Of a stretch of DNA of 64,000 nucleotides, positions 1-8,754 are shown in pieces. Where the stretch lies: assembly GCF_002869745.1 (NCBI RefSeq), contig NZ_PNOS01000009.1, positions 1 through 64,000 of the forward strand, read 5' to 3'. The stretch is from Oceaniglobus roseus (GTDB lineage Bacteria; Pseudomonadota; Alphaproteobacteria; Rhodobacterales; Rhodobacteraceae). How positions within the stretch are numbered: the first letter of the stretch is position 1; every line of letters begins with the position of its first letter. The position numbers and the translations under genes are program-made. Below the pieces are notes generated by a model that had not been told where the DNA came from, made no database searches, and saw only the letters and a program-made list of their open reading frames with translations.

Positions 1-1
1 A

Positions 2-73
2 CTCCAGGTCCGCATAGCCGTCCTCAACGGCTACACCGCGCTCGGCATCCCCGTCACAGAGGCCGTGGGATAA
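2..73 (+). CDS. 3' end of an unidentified gene (partial)
   Basis: Only the last 23 codons lie in the window. They read LQVRIAVLN onward to a TAA at 71-73, and the frame is open back to the window edge. Third codon positions are almost all G or C, as in real genes of this genome, so this is probably the tail of a gene starting outside. The peptide is too short to name a family. Nothing gene-like follows before the tRNA. Confidence 0.4.
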   Translation, partial: LQVRIAVLNGYTALGIPVTEAVG

Positions 74-310
74 GTCTGTCCGGGGAAAGGGGAACCTCGG
101 TCGCCAGGTGATTTGCGCAACAGAGCCGGTCTTTTCGACAACTCAAGCCGACTCCACGCAGGCGGGACTCGACCGGATCGTGGGCCTGTCCTCCACCTCA
201 CAGGCATCGTGATCGGCAACACGCCTGCGAACCATGCCGGCATCGGCCTGAGCCGGAGATGCGATCCGTTCGCCGCGGTAGCGACACTGACGGGTGCTGT
301 CGGGGGGATT

Positions 311-386
311 TGGTGGAGCCTAGCGGGATCGAACCGCTGACCTCCTGCATGCCATGCAGGCGCTCTCCCAGCTGAGCTAAGGCCCC
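311..386 (-). tRNA. tRNA-Ala, anticodon GGC
   Basis: The minus strand folds into a complete cloverleaf of 76 nt. The acceptor strand GGGGCCT pairs with AGGCTCC with one G-U pair, then comes discriminator A and an encoded CCA. The anticodon stem CCTGC/GCAGG closes the loop ATGGCAT, which places GGC at positions 34-36 and reads GCC/GCU alanine codons. The T-arm carries GGTTCGATCC. It lies 155 bp downstream of the FYDLN-acid gene on the same strand. Confidence 0.96.
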
Positions 387-490
387 GTTGTGACCGCGCC
401 GTCTTGCTGCCGTTTCGGTCACAGGCGCGGTCTATGGGATGACGCGGGGCAGTTCAAGCGGAAAAATGCGTGCCCCGCGGGTGTTTTTCG

Positions 491-535
491 GCCCGCTCCG
501 GCGGGCGGCGTCCGGCCCCGGAAACCGGGCCGGAC
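491..535. other. Pair of strong hairpins downstream of the FYDLN-acid gene
   Basis: Two GC-rich hairpins sit side by side between the FYDLN-acid gene and the tRNA. One has stem GCCCGC/GCGGGC (491-506) and the other GTCCGGCCC/GGGCCGGAC (510-535). Neither is followed by a T-tract on either strand, so they may end or stabilise the 3' end of the minus-strand transcript but are not a classical intrinsic terminator. Confidence 0.35.
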
Positions 536-541
536 CGGCGC

Positions 542-865
542 TCAGTCGTCGTCCACCGGGACGTCGGCGATGTCGTCGAGCGACACGTCCTCGTTCTCGT
601 CGTCGTCCTCGAGGACGTCGTCGCCGAGATCGACTTCGGTATCGTCGTCATCCTCGTCCAGGATCACCTCGTCGTCGTCGTTGACGTCCTTCTTCATCGC
701 ATCCTTGTCGGCCTTGTCGGCCAGCATGGTGCGCGAGCCCTTGCCGGTGTCGAGGACCACGACCTCGCCGGTGTAGGGGCTGACGATGGGCGACTTGCCC
801 AGGTCGTAGAACCGCTTGCCGGTGGTCGGGCACACCCGCTTGGTGCCCCATTCTTCCTTGGGCAT
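542..865 (-). CDS. TIGR02300/FYDLN-acid family protein, very acidic tail
   Basis: A 107-residue protein beginning MPKEEWGTKRVC. The N-terminal half has the family signature: a CPTTGKRFYDLG segment near residues 13-24 with two cysteines (C12, C13 region) of the kind that opens a zinc ribbon, then SPYTGEVV. The C-terminal half is almost only Asp and Glu, as in the alphaproteobacterial FYDLN-acid family. The function of the family is unknown. The start at 865 is chosen over an upstream in-frame ATG because AGAAGGGG precedes it at normal spacing and the family begins this way. Confidence 0.88.
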   Translation of the reverse strand: MPKEEWGTKRVCPTTGKRFYDLGKSPIVSPYTGEVVVLDTGKGSRTMLADKADKDAMKKDVNDDDEVILDEDDDDTEVDLGDDVLEDDDENEDVSLDDIADVPVDDD

Positions 866-1037
866 TGGATACCCCTTCTTGCTGAACTGTCTCGTGGCGG
901 AAAAGAGGCCCATGCCACAGGCGACGCCGCCTGTCAAAGCCTGTTTGGCCCCTGTCGGGCGGGCCTCTTGGCTCTGGCGCGGCGCGGGCGGCGCGGTCTA
1001 TGATCGGCGCCGTCACGACCCCTTTCCGGAGGTTCAT

Positions 1038-1730
1038 ATGGGTGAGGCGGTGCTGCCGGGCAACCCTCCGATCGACATCGTCCTGCGCCGCTCGGCGCGG
1101 GCGCGGCGGATCTCGCTCCGGGTGTCGGGGCTCGACGGGCGGGTGACGCTGACCCTGCCGCGCCGGGTGGCCGAATCCGAGGCGCTGGGATTCGCCCGCC
1201 AGAAGGAGGACTGGATCCGCCGCCAGCTGGCCGGAACGCCGGGCGCCGAGACGGTGGGCTTCGGCGCGGTCCTGCCGGTGGAGGGGCGGATGCGCCGGGT
1301 GGTGCCGGGGGCGGGGCGCGCGGTGCGGCTCGGGGCCGAGGTGCTGGAGGTGCCGGGCGCGGCGGGTGCGGTCGGGGCGCGGGTCGAGGCCTTCCTGAAG
1401 GCGCTGGCGCGGGACCGGCTGGTGGCGGCCTCGGACGGCTATGCCGCGCGGCTCGGTCTCGGCTACGGGCGGATCAGCCTGCGCGACACGCGGTCGCGCT
1501 GGGGGTCGTGCTCGGCCGCGGGGGACCTGATGTATTCCTGGCGGCTGATCCTCGCCCCGCCCGAGGTGCTGGCCTATGTCGCGGCGCACGAGGTGGCGCA
1601 CCGGGCGCGGATGGACCATTCCCCCGCCTTCTGGGCGGTGGTGGCCGGCCTGATGCCCGACCATGCCCGCCACCGCGCCTGGCTGCGGCGCGAGGGCGCG
1701 AGCCTGCACCGCTGGCGGTTCCGCGCGTGA
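1038..1730 (+). CDS. YgjP-like (DUF45/SprT-like) zinc metallopeptidase
   Basis: A 230-residue protein of the YgjP/M48-like metallopeptidase family. The zinc-binding HEVAH motif is at residues 184-188, preceded by the usual family segments RSRWGSCS and LAYVAAHEVAH and followed by HSPAFW and the distal PDHARHR region. No signal peptide is visible, so it should be cytoplasmic. Its substrate is not known. The ATG at 1038 has GGAGG six bases upstream, which decides the start against longer upstream readings. The next gene follows within 8 bp. Confidence 0.9.
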   Translation: MGEAVLPGNPPIDIVLRRSARARRISLRVSGLDGRVTLTLPRRVAESEALGFARQKEDWIRRQLAGTPGAETVGFGAVLPVEGRMRRVVPGAGRAVRLGAEVLEVPGAAGAVGARVEAFLKALARDRLVAASDGYAARLGLGYGRISLRDTRSRWGSCSAAGDLMYSWRLILAPPEVLAYVAAHEVAHRARMDHSPAFWAVVAGLMPDHARHRAWLRREGASLHRWRFRA

Positions 1731-1737
1731 GGCCGGC

Positions 1738-2388
1738 GTGCTCCTGAACCCGCAGCGCGCCGATTCGGGGCTGGCCGCCCACGACCGGGTCTACCGCAGC
1801 CTGCGCGCGCAGATCATGCACGGCGAGATCGCCCCGGGCGTGGCGCTGACCCTGCGCGGCATCGGGCGGCAGTTCGACGTCTCGATGACCCCGGCGCGGG
1901 AGGCGGTGCGGCGGCTGGCGGCCGAGGGGGCGCTGACGCTCTCCTCCTCGGGGCGGGTCGCGACGCCGGAGCTGTCGAACGAGCGGATCGAGGAGCTGGG
2001 GGCGCTGCGCGCGCTTCTGGAGGTCGAGCTGGCCTCGCGCGCCCTGCCGCGGGCGCATATCGCGCTGATCGACCGGCTGCAGGCGATCAACGGCACCCTG
2101 GCCGAGGTGATCGCCAAGCACGACGCCGTCGGCTACCTGCGCACCAACCTCGAGTTCCACCGCACGCTCTACCTCCGCGCCCAGGCACCGGCGATGCTGG
2201 CCATGGCCGAGACGGTCTGGCTCCAGCTCGGCCCCACGATGCGGCGGCTCTACGGTCGGCTGATGCGCACCGACCTGCCCGCGGGGCACCGGATGATCCT
2301 CGCGGCGCTGCGCGCGGGGGACGAGCCGGGGCTGCGCCTGGCCGTGCGCACCGACGTGACCCAGGGGCTGCGGCTGCTTCTGTCGTGA
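1738..2388 (+). CDS. GntR family transcriptional regulator, FCD (FadR-type) effector domain
   Basis: A 216-residue regulator. Residues about 15-80 form the winged helix-turn-helix of the GntR family (RVYRSLRAQIMHGEIAPG, then SMTPAREAVRRLAAEGAL). The rest is the all-helical FCD effector domain with a metal-ligand-like E.FHRTLY segment. The assumed start is GTG at 1738, 7 bp after the peptidase stop; the frame stays open upstream, so the start is not certain. No adjacent pathway genes reveal the ligand; FCD regulators usually bind small organic acids. Confidence 0.85.
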   Translation: MLLNPQRADSGLAAHDRVYRSLRAQIMHGEIAPGVALTLRGIGRQFDVSMTPAREAVRRLAAEGALTLSSSGRVATPELSNERIEELGALRALLEVELASRALPRAHIALIDRLQAINGTLAEVIAKHDAVGYLRTNLEFHRTLYLRAQAPAMLAMAETVWLQLGPTMRRLYGRLMRTDLPAGHRMILAALRAGDEPGLRLAVRTDVTQGLRLLLS

Positions 2389-2464
2389 GAGGCGGGGGGC
2401 TGCCGCCCCCCGCACCCCCCGCCCGGCGCCGACGGGGCGAGGCGGCGCATCTGGGCCGGCGTCG

Positions 2465-2537
2465 CGGGGGGCTGTCTGCCCCCCGGATCCGCTGCGCGGA
2501 TCCTCCCCCCGAGGATATTTGGGAAGCAAAGATGGGG
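2465..2537. repeat. Dispersed double-hairpin repeat, copy A
   Basis: This 73-bp element is nearly identical to the one at 3967-4039 (one mismatch; 66 bp without any difference). It has a hairpin GGGGGGC/GCCCCCC, a second hairpin GGATCCGC/GCGGATCC, and then the tail GATATTTGGGAAGCAAAG. It lies between the convergent GntR and sulP genes, 27 bp from the sulP stop. Weaker relatives of the tail occur near 21150, 37741, 50640 and 55795. Confidence 0.85.
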
Positions 2538-2563
2538 GCCGGGTGCGGGAGCGGCGAGGGCGA

Positions 2564-3841
2564 TCAGCGCTCGGGCGGGGTCCAGTCGCTTTCCGCGTCG
2601 GCGCCGCTCCCGGTGCGGCGGGCGAGGCGCAGGGCGAGGCCGAGGGCGGTGCCGGTGCCGATCGCCACGGTCAGGTCCACGGTGACGGTCAGCACCAGGG
2701 TCAGCAGCAGCAGCAGGCGGTCGGCGGGGCGGGCGCGGGCGTAGCCGCGCCACTTGTGCGGCTCGCTCATGTTCCAGGCGGTGACCATCAGCAGCGCGGC
2801 GAGGGCGGGCAGGGCGAGGTCGCCCGCGAGCGGGGCGGCGAAGAGCAGCACCAGCAGGATGACGAGGGCGTGGACGATGCCCGCGACCGGCGTCCGACCG
2901 CCCGCGCGGACGTTGGTGGCGGTGCGGGCGATGGCGCCCGTGGCGGGCAGGCCGGCGAAGAGCGCGGCGCCGAGGTTCGCCGCGCCCTGGGCCAGGAGTT
3001 CGGCATTGGGGCGGTGGTGGCCTTCGATCATCCGGTCGGCGACCATCGCCGAGAGCAGGGATTCGATCCCGGCGAGGAAGGCGATGACGATGGCCGAGGG
3101 CAGGAGCTCGACGATGCGGGCGGGGGAGAGATCGGGGAGCGCGGGGGCCGGGAGGGCGCGGGGCAGGGCGCCGAAGCGGGAGGCGATGGTGTCGACGGGC
3201 AGGTCGGCGAGGGCGACGAGGGCCGAAGCGAGGGCGACCGCGACGATCAGGCCCGGAAAGCGCGGGGCGAGGCGGCGCAGGGCGAGGATCAGCGCGAAGG
3301 CGAGCAGGGCGACGGCGAGGGCCGGCAGGCTGAGCGTGTCGCGGGCCGCCCAGAGCACGGGCAGCTTCTCGAGGAAGGCGGCGGGCAGGGCGGGGGTGGC
3401 GAGGCCGAGGACGTCCTTGACCTGGCTCGTCGCGATTATGATGGCGATGCCGATGGTAAAGCCGTTCACCACCGCCTCGGGGACGAAGGCGATCAGCCGC
3501 CCGGCCCGGAAATATCCCGCGACGAGCAGCATCAGCCCGGCCATGAAGGTGGCGAGCACAAGCCCGTCGTAACCGTGTTCGGCGATGACGCCGAAGACGA
3601 CGACGATGAAGGCACCGGTGGGACCGCCGATCTGCACCCGGCTGCCGCCGAGGGCCGAGATCAGGAAGCCGCCGACGATCGCCGTCACCAGCCCCTTCGC
3701 CGGATCGGCGCCCGAGGCGATGGCGATGGCGAGGCTGAGGGGGATCGCCACCATGGCGACGGTCGCCCCGGCGAGGAGGTCGGCCGCGAACTGGTGGCGG
3801 TCGTAGGTCTTGAGGGTGGTCAGGATCTTGGGCTGGCGCAT
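2564..3841 (-). CDS. SulP family inorganic anion transporter without STAS domain
   Basis: A 425-residue, strongly hydrophobic protein with the SulP order of segments: DLLAGATVAMVAIPLSLAIA near residue 25, GPTGAFIVVVFG near 80, then repeated membrane spans. SulP proteins exchange or import sulfate, bicarbonate or other anions across the inner membrane. Most bacterial SulP proteins run to about 500-570 residues with a C-terminal STAS domain; here the protein ends soon after the last span with SDWTPPER, so STAS is absent. The start is taken at ATG 3841; a GTG nine bases upstream is possible. Confidence 0.88.
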   Translation of the reverse strand: MRQPKILTTLKTYDRHQFAADLLAGATVAMVAIPLSLAIAIASGADPAKGLVTAIVGGFLISALGGSRVQIGGPTGAFIVVVFGVIAEHGYDGLVLATFMAGLMLLVAGYFRAGRLIAFVPEAVVNGFTIGIAIIIATSQVKDVLGLATPALPAAFLEKLPVLWAARDTLSLPALAVALLAFALILALRRLAPRFPGLIVAVALASALVALADLPVDTIASRFGALPRALPAPALPDLSPARIVELLPSAIVIAFLAGIESLLSAMVADRMIEGHHRPNAELLAQGAANLGAALFAGLPATGAIARTATNVRAGGRTPVAGIVHALVILLVLLFAAPLAGDLALPALAALLMVTAWNMSEPHKWRGYARARPADRLLLLLTLVLTVTVDLTVAIGTGTALGLALRLARRTGSGADAESDWTPPER

Positions 3842-3966
3842 GGTTGGCACTCGACGCTTTCAGCTGTCTCTAGAGCGCGCGGGCCCCGCGAAGTAAATGG
3901 CCTTGGTGCGGCTGCGTCGCCTTCGGGGGGGTGCGGATCGTCCGGCAGCGCCTTGGGGGCCGTGGT

Positions 3967-4039
3967 CGGGGGGCTGTCTGCCCCCCGGATCCGCTGCGCG
4001 GATCCTCCCCCCGAGGATATTTGGGAAGCAAAAATGGGG
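3967..4039. repeat. Dispersed double-hairpin repeat, copy B
   Basis: Second copy of the 73-bp element described at 2465-2537, in the same orientation, so the sulP gene is bracketed by direct copies 1502 bp apart. This copy occupies the 310-bp space between the sulP start and the lpd stop and lies 113 bp past the lpd stop. Apart from this element I see no gene or clear promoter in that space. The two inverted repeats could act as RNA 3'-end structures for lpd, but there is no T-tract. Confidence 0.85.
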
Positions 4040-4151
4040 TTTGGGGCCCGGTCGAAGGCCGTGGGCCCGGTGGAATCGCGGTCCTCGCCGTTCGTGCAGG
4101 ATGGCGCCGACCGGCCGGCGGGGCTGGTCGGCGCGCGGCGTGGCGTCGGCG

Positions 4152-5540
4152 TCAGGAGTGGATGGGGCCGTCGCCGCAGGCCAGCGCCGCCTCGCGCACC
4201 GCTTCCGAATAGGTCGGATGGGCGTGGCAGGTCAGGGCGAGGTCCTGCGCCGCGGCGCCGAACTCCATGGCGACGCAGATCTCGTGGATCAGGTCGCCCG
4301 CCATCGGGCCGATGATGTGGGCGCCGAGGATGCGGTCCGTCTCCTTGTGGGCGAGGATCTTGACGAAGCCGTCGGCGGCGAAGTTGGCCTTCGCCCGGCC
4401 GTTGCCCATGAACGAGAACTTGCCCGCCTTGTAGGGCGTGCCCGCCTCCTTCAGCTGCTCCTCGGTCATGCCCACGCTCGCCACCTCGGGGTGGGTGTAG
4501 ATGACGCCCGGGATCACGCCGTAGTTGACGTGGCCCGCCTTGCCCGCCAGCACCTCGGCCACGGCCATCCCCTCGTCCTCGGCCTTGTGGGCCAGCATCG
4601 GGCCCTTGATCGCGTCGCCGATGGCGTGGATTCCCTTGACCGAGGTCGCCCAGTGGGCGTCGGTCTCGATCTGTCCCCGCGGGGACATCTTCACGCCGAG
4701 CGCGTCGAGGCCGAGGCCGTCGGTGAAGGGTTTGCGGCCCGTCGCCAGCAGCACGATGTCGCTGTCCAGCGTGTGCTCGCTGCCGTCCTTGTTCAGCTTG
4801 TAGCGCGTCGTCGCCTTGCCCTTCGCGGTGTCGACCCCCTGAACGGCCGCGCCCATGACGAACTGCAGGCCCTGCTTCTCGAGCAGCCGCTTGAAGGACT
4901 TCTGCACCTCGCCGTCCATGCCCGGGGTGATGACGTCGAGGTATTCGATCACCGTCACCTCGGCCCCGAGCCGGCGGTAGACGCTGCCCATCTCGAGCCC
5001 GATCACCCCCGCGCCGATCACGGTCATCGTCTTCGGCACCTTGTTCAGCGACAGGGCGCCCTCGGAGGAGACGACGGTCTTCTCGTCCACCTCGACGCCC
5101 TTCAGCGGCGCGACCTCCGAGCCGGTGGCGATGACGATGTTCTTCGCCTCGTGCACCTCGTCCCCGACCTTGACCTTGCCCGCCTCGGGAATGGACGCCC
5201 AGCCCTTGATCCAGTCGATCTTGTTCTTCTTGAACAGGAACTCGATGCCCTTGGTGTTCTGGCCGATGACGTCGGTCTTGTAGGCCTGCATCTGCTGCCA
5301 GTCGACCGAGGGGCTCTTGCCCTTCAGGCCCATGGCGGCGAAGTTGTGCTCCGCCTCGTGCAGCATGTGGGTGGCGTGGAGCAGCGCCTTGGAGGGAATG
5401 CAGCCGATGTTGAGGCAGGTGCCCCCGAGCGTCTCGCGCCCCTCGACGCAGGCGGTCTTCAGGCCGAGCTGGGCGCAGCGGATGGCGCAGACATAGCCGC
5501 CGGGGCCGGAGCCGATGACGATGACATCATAAGCGGACAT
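4152..5540 (-). CDS. lpd: Dihydrolipoyl dehydrogenase (E3)
   Basis: A 462-residue flavoprotein that reoxidises dihydrolipoyl groups of 2-oxo acid dehydrogenase complexes with NAD+. Visible are the FAD-binding GSGPGG at residues 10-15, the redox disulfide C42/C47 in GGTCLNIGC, an NAD-binding [11 protein letters not shown] near residue 180, and the C-terminal HAHPTYSE with the active-site His-Glu pair. It starts after AAAGGAG at good spacing. It is the last enzyme of the leftward TCA block and probably serves the OdhAB complex encoded upstream. Confidence 0.97.
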   Translation of the reverse strand: MSAYDVIVIGSGPGGYVCAIRCAQLGLKTACVEGRETLGGTCLNIGCIPSKALLHATHMLHEAEHNFAAMGLKGKSPSVDWQQMQAYKTDVIGQNTKGIEFLFKKNKIDWIKGWASIPEAGKVKVGDEVHEAKNIVIATGSEVAPLKGVEVDEKTVVSSEGALSLNKVPKTMTVIGAGVIGLEMGSVYRRLGAEVTVIEYLDVITPGMDGEVQKSFKRLLEKQGLQFVMGAAVQGVDTAKGKATTRYKLNKDGSEHTLDSDIVLLATGRKPFTDGLGLDALGVKMSPRGQIETDAHWATSVKGIHAIGDAIKGPMLAHKAEDEGMAVAEVLAGKAGHVNYGVIPGVIYTHPEVASVGMTEEQLKEAGTPYKAGKFSFMGNGRAKANFAADGFVKILAHKETDRILGAHIIGPMAGDLIHEICVAMEFGAAAQDLALTCHAHPTYSEAVREAALACGDGPIHS

Positions 5541-5624
5541 GGGGTCTCCTTTGGTTCGGGCAGTCCTGATCGCGTGTTCGGCCCGTCCATAGCGCACAAG
5601 CCGCGCCGCGGACAGGGTTTCCGG

Positions 5625-6020
5625 TCAGATCAGCGCGGCAAGAAGCATCAGGACCGTCGCGAAGAAGCCCACGGCCCAGATCAGCGAGCGCCAGGGCCGC
5701 CAGCCGAGGGCGTAGGCGGGGATGTAGAGGACGCGGGCGGCGAGGTAGGTCCAGCCGCAGGCGGCGGTCAGCGCGGTGTTCTGGCCCGACATCTGGGTGA
5801 CGCCGACGGCGATGCCGAACAGGATCAGCCCCTCGAAATGGTTGGCGAGGGCGCGGCCGAGGCGGGCGGTCACGGCCGACATCTCGCGGCTGGGCGGGCG
5901 GTCGCGGGCGGACATGGTGTAGCCGGGGCCGAGCTCGCGGTTGGCGGGCACGGCATAGAGCGCGAACTGGAGCGCCTGGAGCAGCGCGGCGAGGGTCAGG
6001 GCGGTAAGCTCGGGGGTCAT
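5625..6020 (-). CDS. MAPEG family membrane protein
   Basis: A 131-residue protein with about four membrane spans (residues near 5-25, 55-75, 80-100 and 108-130) and the MAPEG-like segments LALLQALQF, ELGPGY and LANHFEGLILFG. The eukaryotic family includes glutathione- and eicosanoid-metabolising membrane enzymes; the bacterial members are mostly uncharacterised. GGAAAGG precedes the ATG. It lies between odhB and lpd on the same strand and may be co-transcribed with them. Confidence 0.82.
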   Translation of the reverse strand: MTPELTALTLAALLQALQFALYAVPANRELGPGYTMSARDRPPSREMSAVTARLGRALANHFEGLILFGIAVGVTQMSGQNTALTAACGWTYLAARVLYIPAYALGWRPWRSLIWAVGFFATVLMLLAALI

Positions 6021-6215
6021 GCTGGGCCTTTCCGTGGCTGTCGGTCATCGAAGAAGGCCATCAAGTCCGCGGGGTCGTCAAACATGACGTCCCGGCCGGC
6101 ACGTGACCGGGGCGAGAGACCTCCGCCACGGACGGGTTGCAGCGATGCGCATTCCGGTCGGGATTGCCCCGCCCGGTCCTTCGTCCGGACGGGCGAGCCC
6201 AGCGCCAAGGCAGCG

Positions 6216-6479
6216 TCAGGCGGTGTTCAGGAAGTGGTAATCCGCCCCGGTGATGCCCGCCCTGTCGTCGTAGAGCCCGCCCTGCATCGCGTCCACCCAG
6301 GGCTGCGCCTCGTCGCGGTCGGACACCTCGAACAGCGCCCAGAACGTGTTCGGATCGCCCGCGTCGGTCCAGAGCTGGAGCATCGAGAGGCCCGCCTTGC
6401 CCTGGTTCTCGCGGTCGTCGTCGAGGAACCGGCGCCAAGCGGCGGGATCGGTGGTCTTGTGGCGGATCAGCAGTTGCAT
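6216..6479 (-). CDS. Small cyclase/monooxygenase-fold (dimeric alpha-beta barrel-like) protein
   Basis: An 87-residue soluble protein starting MQLLIRHKTTDPAAWRRF. The pattern of a short strand, a helix with conserved Trp, and later LQLWTDAGDPNTFWALFEV and AQPWVDAM resembles small dimeric alpha-beta barrel proteins of the DUF3764/cyclase type. No catalytic residue can be assigned. GAAGGG precedes ATG 6479; an ATG five codons earlier is less well placed. Its role inside the TCA block is unknown. Confidence 0.7.
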   Translation of the reverse strand: MQLLIRHKTTDPAAWRRFLDDDRENQGKAGLSMLQLWTDAGDPNTFWALFEVSDRDEAQPWVDAMQGGLYDDRAGITGADYHFLNTA

Positions 6480-6505
6480 GGCGGGGCCCTTCATCGGTGG
6501 ACTTG

Positions 6506-6527
6506 GGATGGGTGATATCACCCATCC
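6506..6527. repeat. REP-like perfect 22-bp palindrome
   Basis: A perfect inverted repeat with arm GGATGGGTGAT, flanked on one side by TAC. It lies just upstream of the 87-residue protein gene and downstream of a lipoprotein gene on the same strand. A closely related palindrome with arm GGATGGGTGG occurs at 51186-51208 inside a coding region. The form fits a small dispersed palindromic repeat. Confidence 0.7.
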
Positions 6528-6551
6528 TACCGCAACGCGGCAGGCGGCGCT

Positions 6552-6866
6552 TCAGGTCCGGCAGATCAGCGGCGCGGCGAGCGTCGTCTCGGCATAGCGG
6601 GCGCCCTGGTCGGCGGTCTGGCGGAGGATCTCGTCCTTCGGCGCGTCGACCCAGCGGCAGTTGCCGTCGTTCGCGGTGGCGGCGCGGGCAAGCTTCAGCC
6701 GCTCGTCGAGGGAGCGCGGCACGGCGGGGTCGAAGACGAACAGGTGCCAGCGGGCGCGGTCGCCATAGGGGCGGGTCGATTCGACGTGGCGGATGGACAT
6801 GCCCTCGGGCACCTCCTGCGGCATGCAGGCGGCGAGGAGGGGAAGAAGGAGGAGGGTGCGTTTCAT
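6552..6866 (-). CDS. Small lipoprotein of unknown function
   Basis: A 104-residue protein with a lipoprotein signal: MKRTLLLLPLLAAC, with the lipidated Cys at residue 14. The mature part holds one further Cys pair candidate (C68 region and the C near the end in PLICRT) and no domain I recognise. It should be anchored to a periplasmic membrane face. It is encoded on the same strand between odhB and lpd. Confidence 0.72.
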   Translation of the reverse strand: MKRTLLLLPLLAACMPQEVPEGMSIRHVESTRPYGDRARWHLFVFDPAVPRSLDERLKLARAATANDGNCRWVDAPKDEILRQTADQGARYAETTLAAPLICRT

Positions 6867-6895
6867 GCTGTGCGGTCTGTCCCTGCGGTGTCGTC

Positions 6896-6918
6896 ATCCT
6901 CGGGCTTGACGCGAGGAT
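6896..6918. repeat. Short inverted repeat in the odhB-lipoprotein gap
   Basis: ATCCTCG and CGAGGAT form a 7-bp stem around GGCTTGACG. Short repeats of this kind are common in alphaproteobacterial intergenic DNA. It sits in a roughly 300-bp gap (6867-7163) that otherwise holds only the two hairpins next to the odhB stop and no gene I can support. Confidence 0.4.
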
Positions 6919-7119
6919 CTGTCGGCGAAAGCCCGCCGAGGCGCGGCTGTCGCAGGAACAAGGCGGCCGGAACGGTCCGGGTTCCCCGAATACCGGGTTT
7001 CGGGGGCGTCGGGGCCTACCGCCAGCCATCGGGACAGGGAGGCATACCGGGCCGCGGCCCGGCGAACCGCGCGTGCCCGGGCCGATGGTGGCGCGATGAT
7101 GGGACGGGAGTGGGAAGGC

Positions 7120-7159
7120 GGCCGGGCTGGAGCCCGGCCTTCAGCGGGCTTTCGCCCGC
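7120..7159 (-). terminator. Two tandem hairpins directly after odhB
   Basis: Immediately past the odhB stop the transcript can form GCGGGC/GCCCGC with a 4-nt loop (7144-7159), then a near-perfect stem GGCCGGGCT/AGCCCGGCC (7120-7139). There is no T-tract, so these may attenuate or protect the odhAB message rather than end it cleanly. Confidence 0.5.
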
Positions 7160-7163
7160 CGGA

Positions 7164-8750
7164 TCAGAGGTCCATCAGCAGCCGCCGCGGATCCTCCAGC
7201 GCCTCCTTCACGCGGACGAGGAACGTCACCGCGCCCTTGCCGTCGACGATGCGGTGGTCGTAGCTGAGGGCGAGGTACATCATCGGCCGGATCTCGACCT
7301 TGCCGCCGATGGCCATGGGGCGGTCCTGGATCTTGTGCATCCCGAGGATGCCCGACTGCGGCGGGTTCAGGATCGGCGAGGACATGAGCGAGCCGTAGAC
7401 GCCGCCGTTCGAGATCGTGAAGGTGCCGCCCTGCATCTCGGCCATCGAGAGCTTGCCGTCCCGCGCCTTGGCGCCGAGTTCGGCGATGGCCTTCTCAATC
7501 GCGGCGAAGGACATCTGGTCGGCGTCGCGCACCACCGGCACGACGAGGCCCGTGGGCGTGCCGGTGGCGATGCCCATGTGCACGAAGTGCTTGTAGACGA
7601 CGTCGGTGCCGTCGATCTCGGCGTTCACTTCCGGCACTTCCATCAGCGCGTGGCAGCAGGCCTTGGTGAAGAAGGACATGAAGCCCAGCTTCACGCCGTG
7701 CTTCTTCTGGAACAGGTCCTTGTATTCGTTGCGAAGCTCCATGATGCCGGTCATGTCCACCTCGTTGTAGGTGGTCAGCATCGCCGCGGTGTTCTGGCTG
7801 TCCTTCAGGCGCTTTGCGATGGTCTGCCGCAGCCGGGTCATCTTCACCCGCTCCTCGCGGTCGGCGTCCGACGCGGGGGAGGGGGCGCGGGGGGCGGGCC
7901 TGGGCGCGGGGGCCTCGGCCCTCGGCTGGGACAGCGCCTTCATCACGTCGTCCTTCATCACCCGGCCGTCCTTGCCGGTGCCGGTGACGGCATCGCGCGA
8001 GACGCCCTTCTCGGCCATCATCTTCTTGGCCGAGGGCGCGTCCTCCACGTCCTTCGCCACGGTGCCCTGCATGCCGCCGGGCTTCTCCGTGGTCTCGGGC
8101 GTGCCTTCCTCGACCGAGTGCGCCTGGCCTTCGCCGCCGCGGCTCATCTCGGCCAGCTTGCCGCCCGCCTTCACCGTCTCGCCCTCGCCGGCGAGGATCT
8201 TGCCGAGCACGCCGGCCGCGGGGGCCGGAACCTCGACGCTGACCTTGTCGGTCTCGAGCTCGCAGAGCATCTCGTCGGCCTCGACGGTGTCGCCGGTCTT
8301 CTTGAACCAGGTCGACACGGTCGCCTCGGTCACGGATTCGCCCAGCGTCGGCACCATGACGTCGACGGTCTGGCCATCGCCGCCGCCGCTGCCGCCTTCG
8401 GGCTGCGGTGCCGCCTTCGGCTCTTCCTCGGCCTCGGCCAGCCCTTCGGCCTCGGCGCTCGCGCCCTTCGCGGCGCTGGCCTTCGGCGTCATCTCCTCGG
8501 GACCGGCGCTGCCCTCCTCGGCGATGGTGGCGAGCAGGGCGTCGACGCCGACGGTGTCGCCCTCCTGGGCCACCAGTTCGGCCAGCTTGCCGGAGACGGG
8601 CGAGGGCACCTCGACCGTCACCTTGTCGGTTTCCAGCTCGCACAGCATCTCGTCCACCGCGACGCTGTCGCCGGGCTTCTTGAACCAGGTGGCGACGGTG
8701 GCTTCGGTGACGCTTTCGCCAAGGGTGGGAACGCGGACTTCGGTACTCAT
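7164..8750 (-). CDS. odhB: Dihydrolipoyllysine succinyltransferase (E2 of 2-oxoglutarate dehydrogenase), two lipoyl domains
   Basis: A 528-residue E2 subunit (also called SucB) that passes the succinyl group from E1 to CoA. It has two lipoyl domains with lipoyl lysines K43 and K169, each in CELETDKV, an E3-binding domain at about 236-272 and a C-terminal catalytic domain with H499 and D503 in SYDHRIVDG. Many bacterial OdhB proteins carry one lipoyl domain; two agrees with what I recall for Rhodobacter relatives. GGAAGGA precedes the ATG, which lies 4 bp after the odhA stop, so the two are co-translated. Confidence 0.97.
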   Translation of the reverse strand: MSTEVRVPTLGESVTEATVATWFKKPGDSVAVDEMLCELETDKVTVEVPSPVSGKLAELVAQEGDTVGVDALLATIAEEGSAGPEEMTPKASAAKGASAEAEGLAEAEEEPKAAPQPEGGSGGGDGQTVDVMVPTLGESVTEATVSTWFKKTGDTVEADEMLCELETDKVSVEVPAPAAGVLGKILAGEGETVKAGGKLAEMSRGGEGQAHSVEEGTPETTEKPGGMQGTVAKDVEDAPSAKKMMAEKGVSRDAVTGTGKDGRVMKDDVMKALSQPRAEAPAPRPAPRAPSPASDADREERVKMTRLRQTIAKRLKDSQNTAAMLTTYNEVDMTGIMELRNEYKDLFQKKHGVKLGFMSFFTKACCHALMEVPEVNAEIDGTDVVYKHFVHMGIATGTPTGLVVPVVRDADQMSFAAIEKAIAELGAKARDGKLSMAEMQGGTFTISNGGVYGSLMSSPILNPPQSGILGMHKIQDRPMAIGGKVEIRPMMYLALSYDHRIVDGKGAVTFLVRVKEALEDPRRLLMDL

Positions 8751-8754
8751 GTGC

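Noticed and set aside
491-535. Intrinsic terminator after the FYDLN-acid gene
   Set aside because: The hairpins are strong but the T-rich stretch is on the wrong side for the minus-strand gene, so I list them only as hairpins.
6017-6085. A 22-codon frame (MFDDPADLMAFF onward) whose stop overlaps the MAPEG ATG
   Set aside because: The ATGA overlap hints at a coupled mini-gene, but there is no convincing ribosome-binding site and MAPEG has its own good one.
2519-6515. Two long plus-strand open frames opposite sulP and lpd
   Set aside because: Both are Gly/Arg/Asp-rich translations of the complement of clear genes, without ribosome-binding sites or domains.
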